DNA from: Spirochaetales bacterium UBA4629
GTDB lineage: Bacteria > Spirochaetota > Spirochaetia > Sphaerochaetales > Sphaerochaetaceae
Assembly: GCA_002406055.1 (NCBI GenBank)
Contig: DHMZ01000129.1
Coordinates: forward strand, 1-21,552
Length of the DNA: 21,552 bases
Reading direction: 5' to 3'
Shown: piece by piece, positions 1 to 8,927 of the stretch
How positions within the stretch are numbered: the first letter of the stretch is position 1
How the letters are laid out: each line of letters opens with the position of its first letter
Made by a program: the position numbers and the translations under genes
Notes under the pieces: model-generated
Told to the model about the DNA's origin: nothing
Seen by the model: only the letters and a program-made list of their open reading frames with translations
Databases searched by the model: none

Positions 1-848
1 TCACTTAGGTAGTATAAACAATCTAGTTCATCAAAGTTTTGTAAATGCCCGGTAAGATTAATCATATTCTCAAGGCCACAACTTTGAGCTAACTTTTTAA
101 CGCCATCAACATCAGGACCTTGACCTGCGAGCACAAGTTGAAAATTATTAAAACCTTTCTTCTTAAGAAGCCCACATGTTTCTATTAAACACTTTAAATT
201 CTTTTTCCAATTAATTTGACCGACATAAAGCAGCATAGGGACATTCTCTTTTATATTGTACTTTTCTTTAACCGAAGGAATAAGAGAACTCTTTAATACT
301 CTTCTATCTGTACCATTCGGCATAACAATAAATTTCCCCTTATACCCATATTCACGTAATGTCTCGCCTGCACTTTGTGTTACAGCCCACACCTCATCGC
401 ATTGAGAATAAAAAGAAGCAACCATTTTAGCTCCTGTTCTAGCTATTTGCTTACTCTTTGTTACCTCTAAAATATCGTCATAAAACTTAGTATGGAAGGA
501 ACCAACAATAGGAATATGCTTTTTCTTTGCATAACTAAGCCCAATATGACCTGCAAAAACAGGACCATGAACATGACATATATCCAAATCAATCTGCTTT
601 AATCTTTGAATAAAATGCGGATCTAAATGCTTTAGCCCTACTCTGTATGGAAGTTTATGTGAAAACTTAAATGACAAATAATCAACTATTTCGTATGGAT
701 ATTGGCCTCTAAAGCCAGCATCATACATAGGAGCAATAACATATACATCATGACCTCTTTTCGCCATTGTGTCAGCATATGCCTTCATAACTCGCCCTAC
801 TCCGTCATAAATAGGAATAAAAGCTTCACCAAATTGTCCAATATTCAT
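1..848 (-). CDS. Glycosyltransferase family 4 (GT4), C-terminus outside the window
   Basis: The reading frame runs off the window edge after about 282 residues with no stop, so only the N-terminal acceptor domain and the start of the donor domain are visible. The N-terminus (MNIGQFGEAFIPIYDGVGRV) has the GT4 pattern of a first beta strand followed by a glycine-containing loop. Later come HVHGPVFAGHIG, a linker with MPNGTD, and LYVGQINWKKN, the usual opening of the second Rossmann domain. The conserved E-x7-E of GT4 enzymes would lie beyond the edge. Such enzymes transfer a sugar from a nucleotide-sugar to a lipid or glycan at the cytoplasmic membrane; the substrate cannot be told here. An in-frame ATG at 860 is an alternative start. 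I prefer 848 because MNIG fits the family N-terminus; neither start has a good ribosome binding site. It lies 38 bases after the tamB stop on the same strand, so co-transcription is likely. Confidence 0.85.
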   Translation of the reverse strand, partial: MNIGQFGEAFIPIYDGVGRVMKAYADTMAKRGHDVYVIAPMYDAGFRGQYPYEIVDYLSFKFSHKLPYRVGLKHLDPHFIQRLKQIDLDICHVHGPVFAGHIGLSYAKKKHIPIVGSFHTKFYDDILEVTKSKQIARTGAKMVASFYSQCDEVWAVTQSAGETLREYGYKGKFIVMPNGTDRRVLKSSLIPSVKEKYNIKENVPMLLYVGQINWKKNLKCLIETCGLLKKKGFNNFQLVLAGQGPDVDGVKKLAQSCGLENMINLTGHLQNFDELDCLYYLS

Positions 849-886
849 GTGGCTTATCATAAATAATATTATGAGAGCGTACAAGA

Positions 887-3800
887 CTATAAATTGAATG
901 TTTTGGAAATCGAGAAACCAAAGGTATCGACTATAGAATAGAGCGAGAAGTAACTTGGACGGGTAAAGAATGTAACATTAAACGCATCATTAGCCCATTC
1001 CAGAGAGAGCTCGGTATCTAAAGCTAGGTCATCACTAATTATGGTGTAATTATTTTTAGCGTTAGAAGCTTCAAGGTGAACCATAAACTGTAAGTACAAG
1101 TTTTGACTAAGGTACTTACCAACATTAAGTGTTGTGCCATTTAAGAATCTAGCCATTGGCGAGAATGTACCAATATTAGAAGATGAAACGCTGCTAATAG
1201 TATCAGAAAGAATGTTGTTAATGATATTCGAATGAAGTGAGAATGAATCAACACCAAATAGATTCTTTAGAGATGCAGATAGACTTGAGAGTGGATTTGA
1301 TGCTGTTGTAACAATACCTAAGCGAGATAGAATATCAAAGCCTTCAGTTACAATAGAGGCAACAGATCCAACAGAAACAGAACCATAAGCTGATTGTGGC
1401 AGAATAGACTGTCCAAGTATTTCCATAATCTCGCTTAACTCTTTTGCTGGAGAGCTTTCAAGTGTTGGGGAGATGTTATTGAAGGTGTTATCCTTCATAA
1501 CTAGATATATCTCAACTCTCTCAGAAGAGGAATCATAGTCACGTAGTGTAGCACGAAGTGAAATCTTTGGGTTAAAGGTATTTGGATCATCAAATACAAT
1601 AGAGCCACTTGTAATATAGAAGTACTTCTGGAAGTAGAATATTTCTCCACCACGAATATTAATGTCTCCATTAATTGACATCGTTGAGCTATCCATATAT
1701 GCACTAACATGGCTATTTTCTGCAAGGGTGATTGTAAAGATAGGGTCATCACCTGCAGGATAAAGTATTCTATTATTGCGTAGGAAATTAACTGTCATAT
1801 CGACATCAGCACCACCAGTTAGATTATTATACCAAGCTGGATATGGATTCATTCCAACACTAACAGTAGCATCTGATACATATATATCACCTTCATTAAG
1901 CATTGTTATTTCGTTAATTGTCATCTTATAGTGACCAGTAACGTTACCACTTATGTCGATATTTGCTTGAGGAAGAGGTAAACGCACTCTAACAGAATTA
2001 TTATCATCAATGTATATGTCAGCGACATAGCTTTCAATTGATAATGTCGGCGTTAAGTTAACTTCAACAGCCATATCGATGCTCTTACGCTCTAATGTCG
2101 ATTTATCAAGAACAGTAGCAGAACCGATAGATGATCTAAGCTCATTATCCCAAAGTGTAAAACGTGGGTTATGAAGAATAACTGTTTGGTTATCAAGCCA
2201 GAAAACATCAACAGCAAGTTCTTTTGCATTTAAGTTTCCACTCATGCGATACTCATTGCCATTCTTTTCAATAAGAGCATCTCCATAGATTAAGTCATCT
2301 CTAAATACTAGTGTTGGATAAAGAGAAATAAGGTTAATCAATCCCATATTGAAAGCATCAATATCGGCATGTATAGCCAATGAAGAAGAATAATCTATAT
2401 CAAACGTAGAAATAAGAATGTTTTCTAAGTTGAGACTAAGATTAGCTTTTTTATTCTTATTATCAACACTTCCTTTTAATAAGTTACCGTTTATAGATAG
2501 CTCATCCTCATTAATTGAAAGAGTGAAATTTTTATCACTTAGAGCTAAAGTGCCATTATCTATATCAAGAGAAGATAGATTAAAGGTAAAGCTTGTTCCA
2601 TTACCCTTAGTTTCAATTAAAGAAACGACTGAAGAGAAAAGCGATTCTTTCTTCTCTATTTCACCACTAAGAGCAAAGCCTAATTCAATTGGATAAGATC
2701 TATCATAATGCTCATTTTCAATTAGGCCATGGCCATTGAGAATACCAAACTCCCCTTCTTTTGCACTGAGAAAAATATCATCAATGCTTAAAGAAACACC
2801 ATCTGAATTATATAGAATATCTGTGATAGATAGCTTATCTGATGTTAGCTCTATCTTGGCATTTATCTCTCTATCGTCATTATTTCTATCGCTAGATAAT
2901 ACAGCTAAATTACCATAGAATGAGAAGTCTTCAATTTTCTTTGCGCTGCCGAACAAGTTGAAATTAGCATACATCTTCTCTAAGCCCAATGATGTTAAAT
3001 CAACTTTCTCAGCCTTTACGATACCGACTATATCATCATCCTTGTAGAATGAGAGAATTAAGTTTCCGTCTCCACTATACTCTTTTAAGTTAAGAGCAAA
3101 GACAAGAGAAGATAGGTCACAAGAAAGAAGACCTGTATACATAACAGAGTTTTCAGATTTAACTTCAAGATTTGAGAATGTTATTAAATTATCATTACCA
3201 CTCAGTGCAAATGAAATAGTAGGACTAAGAGGAAGAAGAAAGATATTCTTTACTTCAAAGTTGTCACTGTTAATATTAAATCCTTCATCAAGCAAGAACG
3301 AAAATGAAATATCACCATTACATACAATCGAAGAATCGTTAGTTGTATTTGACAAAGTATTAAGGTTATCAAAACTGATTAATCCATTAATGCCTTCTTT
3401 GTAATCAACATCTACTGATAGACTCTTACTTCTAATTGTTATCTCTTTATTCAATAAATCTATAAGTAGAGAGAAAGGTCTATTTCCACTTTTAGTTTCG
3501 AGAGTAGAGATAGAAGAGACAATGTTTTCTTTACTAAAATTTACTTCGCCAAACAGAGATGTCTTTTTTAGCTGAGGGAAATTTCCATAGAAGCTGTAAT
3601 ACTGATCTTCAGAAAGATGGATAAAGCCATCAAAATATGGCTTATCATTACTACCTTTCACGCTAAAATCCAAATAAGGCAGCATCATGTTTATATCGTA
3701 ATAACCATCAAAGTGGGCACTAAAGAATGATGTAGCGACCTCCAAGTTGCTAATATTTACTTTATCATTTTCAACTTTCAGGAGCGCGCTTGAAGAAAAA

Positions 3801-5452
3801 TAAGATTCAATACCAGCAATATTAAATGATGAAAGTGACAATGAATAGTCTAAGACACCTAAGAGGCCAAGGGATGAATCACTATTCTTTGTAAAGGCAA
3901 AATTAATGTTGGAGTCAACAAAAGATTTATCGTTAAATAGATTAATCTTATCCTTAGTAATGAGAGGAAGAATCTTCTCTAAAGACAATGAATTAAGGCT
4001 AATACTACCATCTAATGTTTCATCTTTAATAGATGCAGTAAGACTAGCATCTATAATATTTCCATATTTAAGATTAAAGGTAAGACTATCTAAATTACCA
4101 GAAAGAGATAATAGCGAATTATATTTTTCTCCATAGCCAAGATATAGATTAGCTATCTCGATCTTGCTATTTTCTAATCCAGATCCATTTAACTCTGCCC
4201 CTCCATTGAAGGAGAAAGTAATGTCGCTTAAATCTCTATTGCTAGTTTTAAGAGTACTATCTAATGAAAGATTAATCTCAGTTTTGTCACCTAAAGATAA
4301 TCCTCCATCTAAAGATGAAAGAGTAATGCTCTTAAGCACGTTGTTTGTAACATCTGTTAAATTAGAATAGAGAGAGCCCAGGTTGAATGATACTTTCTTG
4401 TCGCTGAGAGCTATATTTGCGTTTAAGCCGATTCCATCTAAACTAAGCGATGAAATTCCATAATTAAGCTTATTTACGTTAAGTGTTATATCATTAAAGG
4501 ATAGACAATTTCCACTTATGCTATCTAAAGAAAAAATAGAACTATTATAAGAACCATTAGCGTTATTAAGAGTAAAATCTATAACACTTTTATTAACTAT
4601 GACTTCCATTTTTTTTGCATTAAAATCAACGTCATAGAATAAACCTTTAATAGAATCTATATCTATTTTTGCAATTATACTGTTGTTAGATATTTCGTCT
4701 AAACTCAGATTTGATGAGAGGCCTATCTTTGAAAGCGTAATATATTCATCACCGTTTTTAATATTAACAGAACCTATATCAACAGTTAAAAATAGATCAT
4801 TTTTCAAAGAAAATGAGATATTGGTATTTAATAGGGAGCCCTCATAGCCATTAAAAGTAGAATAAACTAAAGGTGTAGATACCTCTCCAATAAGGGTATC
4901 ATCACTTCCTATATAAGAAAAATAAAGACTTGAATTATATACTTCAGCATATTTGCTCTTTATTGCAGTATTATCAAAAGAAAGTGTTAGAGTATGATTT
5001 GAAAGAAACTCTGAAAGAGTATCTACTATAACTAGATTATCTTCATTAGAAGAATCCACTTCCCTGTTTTCTTTAAAGAATGTTTCAGGAATTGAAATTG
5101 TTCCACTATTAAAATTAACTTCAGCATTTCCTTCTAAACCTAAAATATATTTTGCTATATCAAACAGACCAAGCTTAACTTCAACTTTGTCGAAAGAAAG
5201 TATCTCCTCTTTATCGTAATAGAGAGAAAAACCTCTAATCATGACTCTATCTCTAAAGTTTCTTTCCATTGCATCAAATTCAAAAGAAAGATTTGAATCT
5301 ACAGAGGAAACAGCAGAAAGAATCTTGTCTGTAACAAGAAGTGTTGGAGATGTTAAATTTAAACTTAAAATAATTAAGAAAGAAAAGACAAAGAAAAGAA
5401 TAGCAACTAAAAGTGAGATAAAAACAGTTTTTACATTACAATGGTACTTCAT
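887..5452 (-). CDS. tamB: TamB-like inner-membrane/periplasmic protein (DUF490)
   Basis: A 1521-residue protein with one N-terminal membrane anchor (about residues 9-32, rich in F, I, L, V). A very long stretch follows of repeated short beta-strand units of alternating hydrophobic and Ser/Asn/Asp-rich segments. The C-terminal TamB domain covers roughly residues 1150-1521 and includes GDINIRGGEIFYF and SIVFDDPNTFNPKISL, recognisable TamB/DUF490 motifs. Members of the TamB/YhdP/AsmA-like group form a hydrophobic groove spanning the periplasm and act in outer-membrane protein assembly or lipid transport to the outer membrane; which role applies here is not visible. The length is somewhat above E. 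coli TamB (about 1260). The start has AAAGGA upstream at suitable spacing. It is divergent from tmk and followed by a GT4 gene. A TamA/BamA-like partner is not in the window. Confidence 0.9.
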   Translation of the reverse strand: MKYHCNVKTVFISLLVAILFFVFSFLIILSLNLTSPTLLVTDKILSAVSSVDSNLSFEFDAMERNFRDRVMIRGFSLYYDKEEILSFDKVEVKLGLFDIAKYILGLEGNAEVNFNSGTISIPETFFKENREVDSSNEDNLVIVDTLSEFLSNHTLTLSFDNTAIKSKYAEVYNSSLYFSYIGSDDTLIGEVSTPLVYSTFNGYEGSLLNTNISFSLKNDLFLTVDIGSVNIKNGDEYITLSKIGLSSNLSLDEISNNSIIAKIDIDSIKGLFYDVDFNAKKMEVIVNKSVIDFTLNNANGSYNSSIFSLDSISGNCLSFNDITLNVNKLNYGISSLSLDGIGLNANIALSDKKVSFNLGSLYSNLTDVTNNVLKSITLSSLDGGLSLGDKTEINLSLDSTLKTSNRDLSDITFSFNGGAELNGSGLENSKIEIANLYLGYGEKYNSLLSLSGNLDSLTFNLKYGNIIDASLTASIKDETLDGSISLNSLSLEKILPLITKDKINLFNDKSFVDSNINFAFTKNSDSSLGLLGVLDYSLSLSSFNIAGIESYFSSSALLKVENDKVNISNLEVATSFFSAHFDGYYDINMMLPYLDFSVKGSNDKPYFDGFIHLSEDQYYSFYGNFPQLKKTSLFGEVNFSKENIVSSISTLETKSGNRPFSLLIDLLNKEITIRSKSLSVDVDYKEGINGLISFDNLNTLSNTTNDSSIVCNGDISFSFLLDEGFNINSDNFEVKNIFLLPLSPTISFALSGNDNLITFSNLEVKSENSVMYTGLLSCDLSSLVFALNLKEYSGDGNLILSFYKDDDIVGIVKAEKVDLTSLGLEKMYANFNLFGSAKKIEDFSFYGNLAVLSSDRNNDDREINAKIELTSDKLSITDILYNSDGVSLSIDDIFLSAKEGEFGILNGHGLIENEHYDRSYPIELGFALSGEIEKKESLFSSVVSLIETKGNGTSFTFNLSSLDIDNGTLALSDKNFTLSINEDELSINGNLLKGSVDNKNKKANLSLNLENILISTFDIDYSSSLAIHADIDAFNMGLINLISLYPTLVFRDDLIYGDALIEKNGNEYRMSGNLNAKELAVDVFWLDNQTVILHNPRFTLWDNELRSSIGSATVLDKSTLERKSIDMAVEVNLTPTLSIESYVADIYIDDNNSVRVRLPLPQANIDISGNVTGHYKMTINEITMLNEGDIYVSDATVSVGMNPYPAWYNNLTGGADVDMTVNFLRNNRILYPAGDDPIFTITLAENSHVSAYMDSSTMSINGDINIRGGEIFYFQKYFYITSGSIVFDDPNTFNPKISLRATLRDYDSSSERVEIYLVMKDNTFNNISPTLESSPAKELSEIMEILGQSILPQSAYGSVSVGSVASIVTEGFDILSRLGIVTTASNPLSSLSASLKNLFGVDSFSLHSNIINNILSDTISSVSSSNIGTFSPMARFLNGTTLNVGKYLSQNLYLQFMVHLEASNAKNNYTIISDDLALDTELSLEWANDAFNVTFFTRPSYFSLYSIVDTFGFSISKTFNL

Positions 5453-5519
5453 TCTATCTTTCCTTTGTTTCCTTCTTTAGATATTATCAGTTTATATTTA
5501 TATAAGTGAAAGGACAATT
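5453..5519. promoter_or_regulatory. Divergent tamB/tmk intergenic region
   Basis: These 67 very AT-rich bases separate two outward-facing genes and must hold at least one start signal for each unless transcription comes from further away. On the minus strand TTCACT (5505-5510) and GATAAT (5483-5488) are 16 bases apart and could serve tamB; the same GATAAT with 16-base spacing occurs in front of yebC. On the plus strand several TATA-like hexamers (around 5493-5504) occur without a convincing -35. The tmk ribosome binding site AAAGGA lies just before its ATG. The promoter calls are weak because the whole region is AT-rich. Confidence 0.35.
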
Positions 5520-6140
5520 ATGAAGAATAGAGGAAAATTAATTGTTTTCGAAGGTTTGGATGGTGCTGGAACAACTACACAGATGAAAGTACTTGGAGAA
5601 AAGCTAAGTGAAAATGGAAGAAATGCTTTTGTAACTCATGAACCTACAGATAACCCTATAGGAAAACTTGTCCGACAAGCACTACAAAAAAAAATCCAAG
5701 TTCCATCTAACTCTCTTGCCCTTCTCTACGCTGCAGATAGAGACGATCATCTATATAACAAAGAGTATGGCCTAGTAAAAAAACTAGAGCTTGGCATCGA
5801 TGTAATAACTGATAGATACTTCTACTCCTCTATTGCTTACCAATCTGTTGAATGTTCTGAAGCTTTTATTAGAACAATTAATGCTTCTTTTCCTAATCCA
5901 GATATTCTAATTTTTGTCGATACTTCTGTCGATGAATGTCTTAAGAGAATAGACAAAAGAGGCGAAGAGAAAGAACTATTTGAAAAAGAAACATATTTAA
6001 CAAAAGTAAGAGAGAAGTATTTGGAACTTCTCTCTACTCTCCCACAATCTGTTTCTCTTATAAAAATAGATGGAATGAAATCAATTGATCAAATTAGCAA
6101 TGAAATAACAGAAAAGGTTGTCGCACTCATTGGCGAATAA
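5520..6140 (+). CDS. tmk: Thymidylate kinase (dTMP kinase) with variant P-loop
   Basis: 206 residues, the normal length for the family. The enzyme phosphorylates dTMP to dTDP with ATP in the cytoplasm. Visible motifs are the P-loop region FEGLDGAGTTTQ (residues 10-21), EPTDNPIGKLVRQ (41-53), YAADRDDH (70-77), the catalytic DRY (98-100), YSSIAYQ, and an arginine-bearing LID segment KRIDKRGEE. The usual Walker A lysine is threonine (T18), although the rest of the protein looks intact. The start is fixed by AAAGGA five to six bases upstream. The 3' end overlaps the convergent queA by 14 bases with no room for a terminator. A run of nine A (5686-5694) codes for Gln-Lys-Lys and is in frame. It is the only plus-strand gene between tamB and the SUMF1-like gene. 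Confidence 0.92.
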   Translation: MKNRGKLIVFEGLDGAGTTTQMKVLGEKLSENGRNAFVTHEPTDNPIGKLVRQALQKKIQVPSNSLALLYAADRDDHLYNKEYGLVKKLELGIDVITDRYFYSSIAYQSVECSEAFIRTINASFPNPDILIFVDTSVDECLKRIDKRGEEKELFEKETYLTKVREKYLELLSTLPQSVSLIKIDGMKSIDQISNEITEKVVALIGE

Positions 6141-7170
6141 ACATTGCATCTCCATAGCTAAAGAAGTGGTACTTCTCTTCTACTGCATGTTTATATGCTC
6201 TCATAATATTATCTTTGCCAGCTAAAGCACTAACTAACATAACAAGTGTAGATTCTGGAGTATGGAAGTTTGTTAGAAGAGAATCTACAAACTTAAACTT
6301 ATAGCCAGGATAAATGAAGATACTAGTCTTTCCCTTTAACTTTACAAGTTCTCCATTCCCATTACTTGCACTCTCAAGAGTTCTTATAGAAGTTGTTCCT
6401 ACGCTTACGATTTCCTTATCCTCTTTCTTAGCTTTATTGAGTTTATCTGCAACCTCTTGTGTTATCTCATAGCTTTCTGTATGCATATGATGGTCTTCTA
6501 TTTTATCAGATCTAACAGGCAAGAATGTTCCAGCACCAACGTGAAGAGTAACCTCTAAGATCTCAATGTTTCTACTCATAATTTCAGCTAAAAGTTCAGG
6601 CGTAAAGTGTAAACCTGCAGTAGGAGCTGCAACACTTCCTTCGTTTTTTGCATATACAGTTTGGTATCTAGATTCATCTAAGAAGTTATCTTCTCTCTTA
6701 ATGTATGGAGGAAGAGGAACGTGGCCACACTTAAGGAAAAAGTCCTCTTCTATTGGAGAAGAGAATAGAACATCTCTTGTTCCATCCTCGTTTTCACCAC
6801 TAATTGTTGCTCTTACATATTCCTCTCCATTGAGAGTATTGAAGATAAACTCTTTTCCTTTCTTCTGTCTTTTAGCTTTACTTACAATGCTCTTCCAACT
6901 TCCGTCCTCATTTTCACCTAAGAACAAAAATTCAACAACTCCATCACTATTAGCACTATTGCCATATACACGTGCCTTTCTAACTTTGGAATTGTTAACA
7001 ACTAAAACAGAATTAGGATGCAAAAGAGATGGAAAATCTGCCATCATGTAATCTTTATATTCACCACTTTCTTTATTCAGTAAGAGTAATCTATCTTCTC
7101 CTCTCCTTGCTGAAGGCTCCTGAGCAATTAATTCTTGAGGAAGATCAAAGTAAAAATCCTTGGTTAACAT
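6127..7170 (-). CDS. queA: S-adenosylmethionine:tRNA ribosyltransferase-isomerase
   Basis: 347 residues, close to the usual 340-356. QueA transfers and isomerises the ribosyl part of S-adenosylmethionine onto 7-aminomethyl-7-deazaguanine in tRNA, giving epoxyqueuosine. Recognisable stretches are DLPQELIAQEPSARRGEDRL near the N-terminus, GSVAAPTAGLHFTPELL, LHVGAGTFLPVR, GTTSIRTLES and LLTNFHTPESTLVMLVSALAG near the C-terminus. A TTG at 7182 would add four residues. The ATG at 7170 is preferred because GGAG lies six bases upstream and the protein then begins MLTKDFYFDLP, as in relatives. The first 26 bases overlap the end of ruvB, so translation is probably coupled. The 3' end overlaps tmk on the other strand. 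Other queuosine genes are not in the window. Confidence 0.95.
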   Translation of the reverse strand: MLTKDFYFDLPQELIAQEPSARRGEDRLLLLNKESGEYKDYMMADFPSLLHPNSVLVVNNSKVRKARVYGNSANSDGVVEFLFLGENEDGSWKSIVSKAKRQKKGKEFIFNTLNGEEYVRATISGENEDGTRDVLFSSPIEEDFFLKCGHVPLPPYIKREDNFLDESRYQTVYAKNEGSVAAPTAGLHFTPELLAEIMSRNIEILEVTLHVGAGTFLPVRSDKIEDHHMHTESYEITQEVADKLNKAKKEDKEIVSVGTTSIRTLESASNGNGELVKLKGKTSIFIYPGYKFKFVDSLLTNFHTPESTLVMLVSALAGKDNIMRAYKHAVEEKYHFFSYGDAMFIRQ

Positions 7171-8203
7171 ACATATCTCCAATATTTAAAACTTCGTAGG
7201 CTTTTTGTGTTAGACACCTACCTCGTGTTGTTCTTTTTAAATAGCCTTGTCTCATTAGGTATGGTTCATAATAAACTTCGATAGTATCAGAAGAATCGTT
7301 TAAAGAGGCAGCAAGAGCCTCTAGTCCTACAGGTCCGCCATTATATACTTCTGCAATGATTCTAAGAATATCTCTATCTGTTTTGTCTAAACCATATTTA
7401 TCAATACCAAGTTTATCTAAACCAAGCTGTGTCATTTCTCTAGTAATCTTTCCATTACCTTTTACATCAGCAATATCACGAATACGACGAAGAATTCTAT
7501 TTGCGATTCTAGGTGTACCTCTTGAACATAACGCAATGTCCATAACAGCATCATCGGATATAGAGCAATTTAGAATCTGTGCTGAACGTCTGATTATCAG
7601 AGCTAATTCTTCTGGTGGATACAAATCAATCTTGATTGGTATGCCAAATCTATTCTCTAATGGTTTAGAAACTGCTCCTGTACGTGTTGTTGCACCGATT
7701 AATGTAAAAGGTTCTAAATCTACTTTAATTGTTCTTGCAGATGGCCCCTGACCAATAACCCAATCTATCTTATAGTCTTCCATTGCAACATACAAGGTCT
7801 CTTCCATACTCTTCTTAAGGCCATGAATTTCATCGATGAAGAGAATGCTTCCAGCTGTAAGGTTAGTTAAAATGCCAACAAGATCTCTTGGTTTATCTAG
7901 AGCTGTTGCACTAGTAAGCTTAATATCTGCACCCATTTCATTAGCGATAATGGATGCAAGAGTTGTCTTACCAAGTCCTGGAGGGCCTTGTAAGAAAATA
8001 TGATCTAAGGCCTCGCCTCTTTTCTTTGCGGCATCTATATATATTTTAAGATTTTCTTTTAATTCTTTTTGTCCTTGGAAGTCTGAAAGGTATTTAGGTC
8101 TAAGAATATTTTCCTGAGCTTCTTCTCTTTCGATACTCTCTGGCTTAACTGTTCTTTCTTCAATATCACTATAGTTTTCGTCAAATAGATTCTCTTTAAT
8201 CAA
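7145..8203 (-). CDS. ruvB: Holliday junction branch-migration ATPase RuvB
   Basis: 352 residues. RuvB forms hexameric AAA+ motors that drive branch migration with RuvA. Seen in the sequence: Walker A GPPGLGKTT (residues 73-81), Walker B LFIDEIHGL (121-129), sensor 1 GATTRTG (170-176), the arginine-rich GTPRIANRILRRIRD segment and the C-terminal winged helix with GGPVGLEALAASL. About 30 acidic residues precede the conserved LRPKYLSDFQGQ, slightly more than usual. The start is a TTG at 8203-8201, fixed by AGGAGG five bases upstream; it overlaps the ruvA stop in a TTGA arrangement, so translation is coupled. The 3' end overlaps queA by 26 bases. The order ruvA-ruvB-queA is common in bacteria. 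Confidence 0.97.
   Translation of the reverse strand: MIKENLFDENYSDIEERTVKPESIEREEAQENILRPKYLSDFQGQKELKENLKIYIDAAKKRGEALDHIFLQGPPGLGKTTLASIIANEMGADIKLTSATALDKPRDLVGILTNLTAGSILFIDEIHGLKKSMEETLYVAMEDYKIDWVIGQGPSARTIKVDLEPFTLIGATTRTGAVSKPLENRFGIPIKIDLYPPEELALIIRRSAQILNCSISDDAVMDIALCSRGTPRIANRILRRIRDIADVKGNGKITREMTQLGLDKLGIDKYGLDKTDRDILRIIAEVYNGGPVGLEALAASLNDSSDTIEVYYEPYLMRQGYLKRTTRGRCLTQKAYEVLNIGDMYVNQGFLL
7177..7180 (-). promoter_or_regulatory. Ribosome binding site of queA
   Basis: GGAG on the minus strand, six bases before the ATG at 7170 and inside the ruvB coding region. It decides between this ATG and the TTG at 7182, which lies within the same motif. Confidence 0.6.
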
Positions 8204-8835
8204 TTGAGCCTCCTAAGGACAGTAGTAAATATCTTCTTTTCAATCTCTCTATCAGAGAGAGAAGAATATAGTCCATTTGATTCTTCAAGAGTAGTATCGA
8301 TAGCTTTGATAACGCTCTTCCTGTCATATCCCATATCTGTAAATGAAGCAATAAAGTCGGAAAATCTTTTCTGAGTAGAACCTTCAGACTTGTCATCCTT
8401 AATCGATTCTTCCTCTTCAAAGACAAGAACATTTCTAAGTTGAAGAATTAGTTTTTGAGCTGTTTTGCTCCCAAGTCCTGGCACCTTACTTAGTCTCTTA
8501 ACATCCTGCCTATCTAAAGCTAAAACTAATTCATCAACTGTTATTCCGCTTAAAATCTTTAAGGCACCACGTGCAGCAATTCCTGGAACTGTCTGCAATT
8601 CATTAAAGCAAAACCTCTCCTTTTCGTCATAAAAGCCAAAGAGAGTCATACTATCTTCCCTATGCTGAAGAACCGTTAATACCCTAACCTTCGTCTTTTC
8701 TTCAGCGCTTAAAGACATAAACTTATTAGCACTATTAAGTGATATTTCAATGAAGTATTCTACTCCAGAATCTGTTAATACAGTTATAGATTGGTCTTTT
8801 ATTTCAACAACACGACCGCGAATTGCATTTATCAT
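8200..8835 (-). CDS. ruvA: Holliday junction DNA helicase subunit RuvA
   Basis: 211 residues from the chosen start. RuvA tetramers bind the four-way junction and load RuvB. The N-terminal OB-fold begins MINAIRGRVVEI. Two helix-hairpin-helix motifs follow, VPGIAARGALKILSG (about 83-97) and VPGLGSKTAQKLILQLR (about 118-134). After an acidic linker, the small C-terminal domain III that contacts RuvB covers about 165-211. An upstream in-frame TTG at 8853 would add six residues (MDYSII). The ATG at 8835 is preferred because the protein then starts like other RuvAs, but neither start has a clear ribosome binding site. It lies just after the lipoprotein terminator, and I see no convincing separate promoter. 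The stop overlaps the ruvB start. Confidence 0.93.
   Translation of the reverse strand: MINAIRGRVVEIKDQSITVLTDSGVEYFIEISLNSANKFMSLSAEEKTKVRVLTVLQHREDSMTLFGFYDEKERFCFNELQTVPGIAARGALKILSGITVDELVLALDRQDVKRLSKVPGLGSKTAQKLILQLRNVLVFEEEESIKDDKSEGSTQKRFSDFIASFTDMGYDRKSVIKAIDTTLEESNGLYSSLSDREIEKKIFTTVLRRLN
8209..8214 (-). promoter_or_regulatory. Strong ribosome binding site for the TTG start of ruvB
   Basis: AGGAGG on the minus strand, five bases before the TTG at 8203 and located in the last ruvA codons. It supports initiation at TTG; no ATG lies close by in this frame. Confidence 0.75.
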
Positions 8836-8875
8836 AATTATAGAATAGTCCAAAAAGAGAGAAATAAATACTATA

Positions 8876-8908
8876 GAAAATAAAATTCCACCCTTTTCAG
8901 AGTGGAAT
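8876..8908 (-). terminator. Rho-independent terminator after the lipoprotein gene
   Basis: On the minus strand a ten-base-pair stem (8885-8894 with 8899-8908, one G-U pair) closes a GAAA tetraloop and is followed by a T-rich run. It starts 20 bases after the lipoprotein stop codon and ends about 40 bases before the ruvA start. It should separate the lipoprotein transcript from ruvA-ruvB-queA. It is the only good intrinsic terminator seen in the window. Confidence 0.85.
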
Positions 8909-8927
8909 AAGAAAAAACAAATTAAAC

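Noticed and set aside
2418..4370. Open frames opposite tamB
   Set aside because: They are antisense to a clear coding region and their translations show no domain, signal or ribosome binding site.
5686..5694. Nine-A run in tmk as a phase-variable tract
   Set aside because: Runs of A are expected in an AT-rich genome, the stretch codes for ordinary lysines, and switching off thymidylate kinase would be lethal.
6566..7051. Long open frame opposite queA
   Set aside because: It lies entirely within queA, which has strong family motifs, and its translation looks like a composition artefact.
8196..8432. Second minus-strand frame inside ruvA
   Set aside because: It overlaps the RuvA C-terminal domain out of frame and resembles no protein.
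8835..8845. A perfect TATAAT just before the ruvA start
   Set aside because: It ends two bases before the chosen ATG, so a transcript from it would begin inside the gene; no -35 lies at proper spacing.
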